From contig NZ_JAFCKS010000001.1 of assembly GCF_018129995.1 (NCBI RefSeq), positions 1,399,001 through 1,463,000 on the forward strand: a stretch of 64,000 nucleotides of DNA, given 5' to 3'. The notes under the pieces are model-generated. The model worked only from the letters and a program-made list of their open reading frames with translations. It was not told the DNA's origin and made no database searches. This DNA comes from Bradyrhizobium sp. SZCCT0153 (GTDB taxonomy: Bacteria > Pseudomonadota > Alphaproteobacteria > Rhizobiales > Xanthobacteraceae). The position numbers and the translations under genes were made by a program. This document shows, piece by piece, positions 44,560-52,126 of this stretch (the first letter of the stretch is position 1; the number at the start of each line of letters is the position of its first letter).

Positions 44560-44605
44560 TTGACAAAATCGCGGGATGATTTAGCTATGTAAATGTTATT
44601 TACAT
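44560..44605 (+). promoter_or_regulatory. Promoter and TetR operator O2 of the DUF2852 gene
   Basis: TTGACA (44560-44565) is a consensus -35. About 17 bp later the -10/+1 region is covered by ATGTAAAT-N3-ATTTACAT (44587-44605), a perfect 19-bp palindrome of the same type as O1 at the tetR start. A bound repressor would block RNA polymerase. Confidence 0.65.
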
Positions 44606-44640
44606 TCACAACGGCACTGTTGCCGTCATGGAGATGGGAA

Positions 44641-45132
44641 ATGGCCTACACCGCTGATGTCAATCGCTGGCGCGGCCCTTCGGACCAAAACCAATACTAC
44701 GAGCGTCCCCGCATGCTCGACACGCCATGGCATCCCGGCTGGATCGCCGTGACCATCCTCGGCTTCATCATCTGGTGGCCGATCGGACTCGCCCTTCTCT
44801 TTTTCACACTCGGGAGCAGAAAAATGGGTTGCTGGAGCCACCAGGATCGCTGGCAGAACAAGATGGAGCGGATGCAGTACAAGATGGACCGCATGCGCGG
44901 CCGCATGGAGCGCCACGGCTTCGGCTTTGGTTTCGGCCCGCCCTCGAGCGGCAACCGCGCCTTCGACGAGTACCGCACCGAGACGCTGCAGCGGCTCGAG
45001 GAAGAGCAGGTCGAGTTCAAGAACTTCCTCGACCGCCTGCGTCACGCCAAGGACAAGGAAGAGTTCGACCAGTTCATGGCGCAGCACAAGACGCGTCCGA
45101 CCCCGCCGCCGACCGATCAGCAGCAAGGCTGA
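44641..45132 (+). CDS. DUF2852 membrane protein
   Basis: 163 residues from the ATG after GAGATGGGAA. One membrane helix (PGWIAVTILGFIIWWPIGLALLFFTLGS) near residues 33-60 precedes a Met/Arg-rich basic stretch (NKMERMQYKMDRMRGRMERHGFGFGFG), then a helical C-terminus LQRLEEEQVEFKNFLDRLRHAKDKEEFDQFMAQHK. This matches DUF2852 proteins of alphaproteobacteria, of unknown function. Downstream of the WHG-TetR and probably its regulatory target. Confidence 0.9.
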   Translation: MAYTADVNRWRGPSDQNQYYERPRMLDTPWHPGWIAVTILGFIIWWPIGLALLFFTLGSRKMGCWSHQDRWQNKMERMQYKMDRMRGRMERHGFGFGFGPPSSGNRAFDEYRTETLQRLEEEQVEFKNFLDRLRHAKDKEEFDQFMAQHKTRPTPPPTDQQQG

Positions 45133-45189
45133 TCCGGGGACCTCTCAAAGCCTTCAGGCACATGCCCCCAAAGTCCTGATGGCCCCGAG

Positions 45190-45230
45190 CCGCCCGCCTG
45201 CGCATCCCGCAGGCGGGCGGTTTGGTTTTT
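45190..45230 (+). terminator. Intrinsic terminator after the DUF2852 gene
   Basis: A 12-bp perfect stem, CCGCCCGCCTGC (45190-45201) with GCAGGCGGGCGG (45209-45220), loop of 7, followed by TTTGGTTTTT. Confidence 0.9.
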
Positions 45231-45295
45231 CACCTCGCTCCGCGTGCGGGGAGAGGTCGGATTGCATCGCAGATGCAATCCGGGTGAGGAAGTAC
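45231..45295. repeat. Intergenic repeat element with palindromic core
   Basis: CACCTCGCTCCGCG-type stretch followed by GGATTGCATC and GATGCAATCC, a 10-bp perfect inverted repeat (45257-45281 region), then GGGTGAGG. Resembles dispersed intergenic repeats of Bradyrhizobium. Confidence 0.65.
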
Positions 45296-45405
45296 AGGTC
45301 TCGCGACGATCTCATACGGGGAGTGGGAGCCGATAGAACCGGATCAGCTCGAGCCCCGACTAAGCCCTGAGCGCGCGCTTTGCTCGCGCATCCACGGGTA
45401 ATGCC

Positions 45406-45663
45406 ATGACGAACGCCGGACGCAAGCCGATCGGGCAGCGGATCGCTCTTCTCGAACGCGCGTCTGCGCTGTTCGACCGGTACGGTGCATCGGTGCCGCT
45501 CGCGATCGCGTTCCTCAACGGATGGCCGACGGAGATCAAATTCTATCCGGAGCTTGTGGTCGGCAACGCGTGGAAGGTTTTTCTCAGCCTCGCCCTCTAC
45601 CAGCTCGCTGCGTTCGCGCTCAGGCGCGCCATCTCGTTCGCGGCACCGGACCTTGCCCCATGA
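45406..45663 (+). CDS. Small hypothetical membrane-associated protein
   Basis: 85 residues. Begins MTNAGRKPIGQRIALLERASALFDRYG; a probable membrane or hydrophobic helix lies at AWKVFLSLALYQLAAFALRRAI. No clear ribosome-binding site (CGGGTAATGCC). The stop overlaps the start of a 33-residue membrane peptide gene (ATGA), which strengthens the call because two overlapping frames both encode plausible proteins. Family not recognised. Confidence 0.6.
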   Translation: MTNAGRKPIGQRIALLERASALFDRYGASVPLAIAFLNGWPTEIKFYPELVVGNAWKVFLSLALYQLAAFALRRAISFAAPDLAP

Positions 45664-45761
45664 TCCTGCTCCGCGATTTCGCGCTCTTCGTCCTTCCCGT
45701 CCTCGTCGCGGCAGGCGGCTGGCTCTATGCGCTCAGCCTGCGCCGGCAGACCCGGCCGTGA
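45660..45761 (+). CDS. 33-residue single-span membrane protein
   Basis: Starts at the ATGA overlap with the upstream stop. The product, MILLRDFALFVLPVLVAAGG followed by a Trp and a basic tail ending in Arg-Arg-Gln-Thr-Arg-Pro, is one hydrophobic helix with positive charges after it. Translational coupling to the 85-residue gene suggests a two-component membrane pair. Function unknown. Confidence 0.5.
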   Translation: MILLRDFALFVLPVLVAAGGWLYALSLRRQTRP

Positions 45762-45764
45762 GGT

Positions 45765-46928
45765 TCAGCGCGCCGTGGCGAGCTGCGCGCGAACCGATGT
45801 CAAAAAGTGTTCGTAGGCATGGTCCACGATCTCGTTGAGTGACCGCGTCCGCGCGAACATCGCCCTGGCCTCGGCGAGAAACTCGTCGCGGGTCGGGATC
45901 GCCGGCAGATGCAGATGCGTCAGCGCGTCGACGCCTTCATGCGCGCGATTGAGGATGTCGTGCAGCGTCGGCAATTGCATTTGGGCGAGGTCGGCCCGGC
46001 GCCGCGCCGACGAAATCGCGTGCGCGAGTTTCTGAGCATCGAACCGGGCGGCAAGCTCGCGCGCCGCCCGGTTGATGACGCGTGCGCCGAGCGGCTGCTC
46101 GTTGCGCAGCACCTGTTCGGGCGGCGCCTTCATGTTCCAGACGACGCCACACCAGGACAGGACCTTCAGGATGTAATAGGTCACGTCGATTTCCCACCAG
46201 CGAAAACCTTGTCGCACGCTGCTCTGGTAGGCGTGGTGATTGTTGTGCCAGCCCTCGCCCAGGGTGAACAACGCCAGCAGCCAGTTGTTGCGGGAATCGT
46301 CGCCGGTCACGTAGCGCTTGCGTCCATGCACGTGGGCGAGGGAATTGATGCAGAAAGTCGCGTGATAGAGCAGCACCGTGCTCCACAGGAAGCCCACGAC
46401 CAGGCCCGACCAGCCCGCAACCAGGAAGCAGAGCACTGCGAGCACGATCGCCGGCAGCAGTTCGAGCCGATGCAGCCACATCAGCTCCGGGTAACGCGCG
46501 AGGTCGCCGACCTTCACGAGGTCGGTCCCGTCGTGCTCCCGATAAAAGATCCAGCCGAGATGGCTGTACAGGAAGCCGCGGTGTCGTGGGGAATGCACGT
46601 CGATTTCGGTATCGGAATGCAGATGATGGTGTCGATGCTTGGCCGCCCACCACAATACGCTCTTCTGCGCGGTGCTTTGCGCAAGGCAGGCCAGGATGAA
46701 CTGAAACACCCGGCTGGTCGCAAAAGCCCGATGGGAGAAATAGCGGTGGTAGCCTGCTCCGATCGCAAACATGCGCACGCCATACAGTGACACGCAGATC
46801 GCGACGGCCTGCCACGTGATGCCCGTCCAGACGGCCGCCACGCAGCCGAGATGGACCAGCACGAACGGTATTGCGGAGGGGTACATGACGTCGTCGTGCT
46901 GGTCGTCGGCGGGCGCGTTGGGCGACAT
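45765..46928 (-). CDS. Acyl-lipid/acyl-CoA desaturase (delta-9 type membrane di-iron)
   Basis: 387 residues from MSPNAPADD; the longer frame upstream is noise. The three histidine boxes are intact: His61-Arg-Tyr-Phe-Ser-His66, His98-Arg-His-His-His102 and His228-Asn-Asn-His-His232. Four membrane spans lie around them. It introduces a double bond into saturated acyl chains at the inner membrane using O2. A C-terminal extension of ~110 residues beyond the last box is helical and unexplained. Divergent from cysE; the leader holds a terminator. Confidence 0.93.
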   Translation of the reverse strand: MSPNAPADDQHDDVMYPSAIPFVLVHLGCVAAVWTGITWQAVAICVSLYGVRMFAIGAGYHRYFSHRAFATSRVFQFILACLAQSTAQKSVLWWAAKHRHHHLHSDTEIDVHSPRHRGFLYSHLGWIFYREHDGTDLVKVGDLARYPELMWLHRLELLPAIVLAVLCFLVAGWSGLVVGFLWSTVLLYHATFCINSLAHVHGRKRYVTGDDSRNNWLLALFTLGEGWHNNHHAYQSSVRQGFRWWEIDVTYYILKVLSWCGVVWNMKAPPEQVLRNEQPLGARVINRAARELAARFDAQKLAHAISSARRRADLAQMQLPTLHDILNRAHEGVDALTHLHLPAIPTRDEFLAEARAMFARTRSLNEIVDHAYEHFLTSVRAQLATAR

Positions 46929-47010
46929 GTCTTGGCGTAACCTTTCTTGGCATGACCTTGGGTGAGGGATCCGGAATTCGTTGCGGCAGCGCCGAAGGCC
47001 GCCGGGTACG

Positions 47011-47040
47011 AAAAACCCGCGGATGGCGGACCATCGCGGG
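47011..47040 (-). terminator. Intrinsic terminator in the leader of the desaturase gene
   Basis: Read on the minus strand: CCCGCGATGG, TCCG loop, CCATCCGCGGG, then TTTTT. The stem has one bulged base. It ends 82 bases before the desaturase start and has the same orientation, so it can only stop a leader or an upstream small RNA. Confidence 0.75.
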
Positions 47041-47105
47041 GGCTTGAACGAGATGTTTTGCCTGGACATCCCCGGCCGAAGCAGAGCTGGCCTGAAGTTC
47101 GCCGG

Positions 47106-47135
47106 ACTATATGGTCCCGGCTGCCTGGCATGCAA
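47106..47135 (-). promoter_or_regulatory. Candidate promoter of the desaturase leader
   Basis: TTGCAT (47135-47130 minus) with an 18-bp spacer to TATAGT (47111-47106 minus). Transcription would start near 47099, giving a leader of about 89 bases up to the terminator at 47011. Confidence 0.45.
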
Positions 47136-47257
47136 GCTCGTAGCTTCACGGAGGGGCTGCGGCATGTTGCTCGGGGGTACCAATCGTGCCGCCGGCGCGG
47201 CGTGGCGCGCGGACGGCCCCCGGCCTATATTCGAGACGCGAGAAGAAAGAGGCGGCG

Positions 47258-48025
47258 ATGACGGCGGTTGCGACCTCGGCGAACGAGAGTCTCTGGCAGG
47301 AGATTCGCGGTGAGGCACAACGTGCGATCGCGGCCGATCCTGTCTTTGGCAGATCCCTCGCCGATACAGTCCTCGTCCATGACGATTTTGCTGCCGCACT
47401 GGCCGATCTGATCGGGCGCAGACTAGGCGGCTCTGCAGCGGAGCGAGCGCGCTTCACGGCCTTCGCCCTCGATGCCTTCAGCGACTCGCCGGACCTGATC
47501 GAGACAGCCGGCCGCGATTTGCAGGCGATCGCGATCAACGATCCCGCCATCGCCGAGCTGTTGCCGCCACTGTTGCATTTCAAGGGTTATGTCGCGCTGC
47601 AAGCCTGGCGCGTCTCGAACTGGCTCTGGCACCGCGGCCATGTCGATGCCGCCCTGCTGTTTCAGAACGAGTCTTCAAATTTGCTGCAGGTCAGCATTCA
47701 TCCCGCCGCCAGCATCGGCGCGTCGGTCTATCTCGACCACGCCACGGGTATCGTGATCGGCGCGAACGTGGTCATCGGCGAGGGGACCACCGTCCTCCAG
47801 AATGTCAGCATCGGCCGCAGCAGCGAAATGCCGGCGCGCTCGCCCCGCATCGGCCGCGGCGTCTATATCGGCGCCGGTGCGGCCATTCTCGGCGATATCA
47901 GCATCGGCGATTTCGCCAAGATCGGTGCCGGCACGGTCGTGGCATCGGACGTGCCGGCCGGCTGCACCGCGGTCGGTATTCCCGCGCGGCTAACCAATTG
48001 CCCCGAGCCCGCCCCGGCGCAGTGA
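47258..48025 (+). CDS. cysE: Serine O-acetyltransferase (CysE family), divergent
   Basis: 255 residues from the ATG after AAGAGGCGG. An all-helical N-terminal half includes LVHDDFAAALADLIGRRL and LLHFKGYVALQAWRVSNWLW, as in CysE. The left-handed beta-helix carries HPAASIGASVYLDHATGIVIGANVVIG with the catalytic Asp-His. The usual VTLGGTGK loop is replaced by VSIGRSSEMPARSPRIG, and the extreme C-terminus ends in Pro-rich PEPAPAQ. It acetylates serine for cysteine synthesis; altered loop and tail may change CoA use or feedback by cysteine. Divergent from the desaturase. Confidence 0.88.
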   Translation: MTAVATSANESLWQEIRGEAQRAIAADPVFGRSLADTVLVHDDFAAALADLIGRRLGGSAAERARFTAFALDAFSDSPDLIETAGRDLQAIAINDPAIAELLPPLLHFKGYVALQAWRVSNWLWHRGHVDAALLFQNESSNLLQVSIHPAASIGASVYLDHATGIVIGANVVIGEGTTVLQNVSIGRSSEMPARSPRIGRGVYIGAGAAILGDISIGDFAKIGAGTVVASDVPAGCTAVGIPARLTNCPEPAPAQ

Positions 48026-48326
48026 CCCAACTCCCTGCGTTGCCTACCTTTCCGCCAGCCAAATTCGCCCGCGGTAACCCCGCATTAACTATCGCCGGGC
48101 TCTGGTAATTGCGGACAATCGCGCCCAAAGCTGCGGTCAAGGCCCATAGTTTTGACATCTTGGCAGGGAATGCAGGCGGCCGGCTTTGGACGAGCCCTGC
48201 ACCCCAGAAAGACAAGGCTTTGAGCGGGCTTGCCGGCCACGCCGGTTTGTAGCGCGGCTGTTGGGGAACCGGCGGCCATTTGCTGGCCGGGACATGAGGT
48301 ACGATCGCCTTGAGAGGATACCGCTT
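48026..48326. other. 301-bp gap upstream of tolQ
   Basis: Holds a TTGACA box (48152-48157) without a convincing -10, and a GAGAGGA ribosome-binding site before the tolQ ATG. No gene seen. Confidence 0.5.
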
Positions 48327-49043
<717 letters not shown>

Positions 49044-49086
49044 CGGACGGCATGTATAGTGTGAAGGGCAATTTGGGCACCAGACC

Positions 49087-49536
49087 ATGGGCATGAACGT
49101 CGCGAGTTCGTCCGGAGGCGGCGGGCGCCGTGGCCGGCGCAAGCCGGTCGTGGCCGAGATCAACGTCACGCCGATGGTCGACGTGATGCTGGTGCTGCTC
49201 ATCATCTTCATGGTGTCGGCGCCGATGTTGACGGTCGGAGTGCCGCTCGACCTGCCGCAGACCCAGGCCAAGAGCCTCGAAAACAACGACCAGAAGCCGA
49301 TCCAGATGTCGGTCGATATCAAGGGCAAGGTGTTCATCAACGATGCCGAGATCGCGATCAACGAGCTGATCCCGAAGCTGAAGGCGATCACCGACGCGCG
49401 CGGCGGGCTCGAGGAGCGCATTTATCTGCGTGCCGACAAGAAGGCGGATTACGGCACGGTGGCCAAGGTCATGGGCCTGTTGTCCGGCGCGGGATTCAAG
49501 AAGCTCGCCCTCGTTACGGAAGCGGATCAGGGGTAA
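49087..49536 (+). CDS. tolR: Tol-Pal system protein TolR
   Basis: 149 residues. A basic Gly/Arg-rich N-terminus, then INVTPMVDVMLVLLIIFMVSAPML, the ExbD/TolR helix with the proton-carrying Asp, and a periplasmic domain with PLDLPQTQAK and YLRADKKADYGTVAKVMGLL. Partners TolQ; 3 bp before tolA. Confidence 0.96.
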   Translation: MGMNVASSSGGGGRRGRRKPVVAEINVTPMVDVMLVLLIIFMVSAPMLTVGVPLDLPQTQAKSLENNDQKPIQMSVDIKGKVFINDAEIAINELIPKLKAITDARGGLEERIYLRADKKADYGTVAKVMGLLSGAGFKKLALVTEADQG

Positions 49537-49539
49537 GCG

Positions 49540-50496
49540 GTGAAGGTGAAGGTCGACAAGACACTCGTTGCGTCGATTGCCCTCCACGTCCTCGTGCTGG
49601 GATGGGGGCTCGTCACCTTTAGCAGCAGGGCATTCGTGCCGGCGGAAGAGTCGCTGCCGATCGACATCATCTCCACCGACCAGCTCGCGCAGATGATGTC
49701 GGGGCAGAAGACCGGCGACAAGAAAGAGCCGAAGCCCAAGGTCGAGAAGATCGCGGAGGCCAAGCCCGAGGAAGACGCCGTCGGCAAGGTCACCGAGAAG
49801 AAAGAGCTGATCAAGACCAACTCGACGCCCGAGCCGCCGCCAAAACCGGTCGAGAAGCCGGTCGAGAAGAAGCCCGAGCCGCCCAAGCCCGTGGCGGAAG
49901 CCAAGCCGAAGGAAGAGCCGAAGCCGCCGGAAAAGAAGCCTGATCCGGCCAAGGAAGATCCGATCGCCGAACTGCAGAAAAAGCTCGAAACCAAGAAGCC
50001 GCCGCCCAAGCCGGAGCAGAAGGTCGCGGCGGTGCAGCCGCAGCAGCAGCCGAAGCCCAAGGAGCGCAGCTTCGATCCCGCGCAGATCCAGCGTGACCTC
50101 GACAAGCGCGCCGCGACCCGGCACGAGCTCGCCGGCTCGACGCTGAATGCGTCGGCCTCGCTGGGATCGACGATCGGAACGGCCGCCAACAACGTCGCGA
50201 CCTGGCGGGGTGCGTTCCAGGGCGCGGTGAAGCGCTGCTTCACGCCGACCTATAACGGCCAGGACGCCGATCAGTACGAGGCCGACATCGACATTCCCAT
50301 GAAGATCGACGGATCGCTCGCGTCCGAGCCGGTCGTCGTCGCGGTGAGAGGGCCGTCGCGCTCGATCGCCCAGGCTGTGGCCGAGAGCGCCAAGCGCGCC
50401 ATCGTGCAGTGTCAGGTCTATTCGTTCCTGCCGAAGCAGCAATACGAGAGCTGGAAGCTCATTCCGATGACTTTCGGCCTGAAAGACATGTTGTGA
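49540..50496 (+). CDS. tolA: Tol-Pal system protein TolA
   Basis: 318 residues from a GTG start. N-terminal anchor [21 protein letters not shown]; a long Lys/Pro/Glu-rich periplasmic arm (residues about 60-200, with repeated PKP and EEPKPPEKK units) replaces the Ala-rich helix of enterobacterial TolA. A TonB/TolA-like C-terminal domain ([15 protein letters not shown] to [20 protein letters not shown]-like end) would contact Pal or TolB. Follows tolR by 3 bp. Confidence 0.93.
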   Translation: MKVKVDKTLVASIALHVLVLGWGLVTFSSRAFVPAEESLPIDIISTDQLAQMMSGQKTGDKKEPKPKVEKIAEAKPEEDAVGKVTEKKELIKTNSTPEPPPKPVEKPVEKKPEPPKPVAEAKPKEEPKPPEKKPDPAKEDPIAELQKKLETKKPPPKPEQKVAAVQPQQQPKPKERSFDPAQIQRDLDKRAATRHELAGSTLNASASLGSTIGTAANNVATWRGAFQGAVKRCFTPTYNGQDADQYEADIDIPMKIDGSLASEPVVVAVRGPSRSIAQAVAESAKRAIVQCQVYSFLPKQQYESWKLIPMTFGLKDML

Positions 50497-50519
50497 CATC
50501 CGAACAAAAGAATTTTGCG

Positions 50520-51887
50520 ATGAATGACGTTCGATCGATGAACCGCCGCCGCTTCATGACCCTGACCGGATCGACGCTCGCGATGCTGGGGGGCGGACAG
50601 GCCTTCGCCCAGCAGCCGCAGGGGCGGCTCCGCATCGATCCCACGGAGTTTCGGCCGATTCCGATCGCGATCACCAACTTCGTGCCGGGCTCACCCGCCG
50701 ACGGCGACGTCGGCAACGGCGTCACGCAGGTCATCACCAACAATCTGAAGCGCTCGGGTTTGTTTGCCCCCGTCGACCAGGCCGCCTTCATCGAGCGCAT
50801 CAGCAACATCGACGTCGCGCCGCAATTCGAGAACTGGAAGACCCTCAACGCGCAGGCCCTGGTCACCGGCCGCATGACGCGGCAGCCGGACGGCCGCCTC
50901 AAGGCCGAATTCCGCCTGTGGGACGTGGTCACCGGCCAGCAGCTCGCCGGCCAGCAATATTTCACCTCGCCGGAATATTGGCGCCGCATCGCCCACATCA
51001 TCTCCGATCAGATCTATGAGAAGCTGACCGGCGAGAAGGGCTATTTCGACAGCCGCGTGGTGTTCGTCGACGAGTCCGGGCCGAAGGAGCGCCGCGTCAA
51101 GCGGCTCGCGATGATGGACCAGGACGGCGCCAATGTGCGCTATCTGACTCGCGGCGCCGACCTCGTGCTGACGCCGCGCTTCTCGCCGAACTCGCAAGAG
51201 ATCACCTACATGGAGTTCGGCCAGGGCGATCCGAAGGTGTATCTCTTCAACATCGAGACCGGCCAGCGCGAGATCGTCGGCAATTTCCCGGGCATGACCT
51301 TTGCGCCGCGCTTCTCGCCGGACGGCCAGCGCGTCATCATGAGTTTGCAGCAGGGCGGCAATTCCAATTTGTTCGTGATGGATTTGCGCTCGCGCTCGAC
51401 CACGCGCCTCACCGATACGCCGGCGATCGACACATCTCCGTCCTACTCGCCGGACGGCACCCGCATCTGCTTCGAGTCCGATCGCGGCGGCAGGTCGCAG
51501 ATCTATGTGATGGCGGCGGGCGGCGGAGCTGCGCAGCGCATTTCCTTCTCCAAGGACGACACCAACGCCACCTATTCGACGCCGGTATGGTCGCCGCGCG
51601 GCGACTACATCGCCTTCACCAGGCAGGGCGGCGGACAGTTCTCGATCGGCGTCATGAAGCCGGACGGCTCCGGCGAACGGCTGCTCACCTCCGGCTTTCA
51701 CAACGAAGGCCCGACGTTTTCGCCGAACGGCCGCGTGCTGATGTTCTTCCGCGATCCCGGCGGCAGCGGCGGGCCGTCGCTGTTCTCCGTCGACATCTCG
51801 GGCCGCAACGAGCTGAAGGTGCCGACGCCGGGCTTCGCCTCCGACCCGGCATGGTCGCCGCTGTTGTCCTCGACACAGGGCGGCTAA
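50520..51887 (+). CDS. tolB: Tol-Pal system periplasmic protein TolB
   Basis: 455 residues. The signal [24 protein letters not shown] is Tat-like, unusual for TolB but seen in this order. The amino domain ([35 protein letters not shown]) is followed by a six-blade propeller with repeats such as [38 protein letters not shown] and [15 protein letters not shown]. It binds Pal and TolA in the periplasm. Starts at GTG 50493 (overlapping the tolA stop) or ATG 50538 are possible. Confidence 0.94.
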   Translation: MNDVRSMNRRRFMTLTGSTLAMLGGGQAFAQQPQGRLRIDPTEFRPIPIAITNFVPGSPADGDVGNGVTQVITNNLKRSGLFAPVDQAAFIERISNIDVAPQFENWKTLNAQALVTGRMTRQPDGRLKAEFRLWDVVTGQQLAGQQYFTSPEYWRRIAHIISDQIYEKLTGEKGYFDSRVVFVDESGPKERRVKRLAMMDQDGANVRYLTRGADLVLTPRFSPNSQEITYMEFGQGDPKVYLFNIETGQREIVGNFPGMTFAPRFSPDGQRVIMSLQQGGNSNLFVMDLRSRSTTRLTDTPAIDTSPSYSPDGTRICFESDRGGRSQIYVMAAGGGAAQRISFSKDDTNATYSTPVWSPRGDYIAFTRQGGGQFSIGVMKPDGSGERLLTSGFHNEGPTFSPNGRVLMFFRDPGGSGGPSLFSVDISGRNELKVPTPGFASDPAWSPLLSSTQGG

Positions 51888-51888
51888 G

Positions 51889-51916
51889 ACATCGCGTCTC
51901 CAGACACGCGATGTTT
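51889..51916 (+). terminator. Terminator hairpin after tolB
   Basis: ACATCGCGT (51889-51897) pairs perfectly with ACGCGATGT (51906-51914) around an 8-base loop, followed by only a short T-run. It closes the tolQRAB operon. Confidence 0.75.
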
Positions 51917-52126
51917 CCGAAAAAACGCGCCGATTTTTTCGCGTTCGGCGGAGAATGCAAGGTTTCCTTCACCTTGTGCCCGGCAAGGCTTGCCTAGCTG
52001 CTTGATATATCAGCAGAAATGGGTTCGCTATTGCCGAAAAACAACCCGACCTTAACGATGTTCCCTCAGAAAGGCTTCATCTGGCTTGGGTAAAAGTACG
52101 CGCTAAACAGGACGCGTAGCAAGCCG

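Larger units (their letters stand above)
46929..47257. other. 329-bp divergent gap with a desaturase leader transcript signal
   Basis: Contains, on the minus strand, a TTGCAT-N18-TATAGT promoter candidate (47135 to 47106) and an intrinsic terminator (47040 to 47011). On the plus strand it holds the cysE ribosome-binding region. No protein gene seen. Confidence 0.6.

Noticed and set aside
48152-48175. TTGACA as the tol operon promoter
   Set aside because: No acceptable -10 box at 16-18 bp, so not called as a promoter feature.
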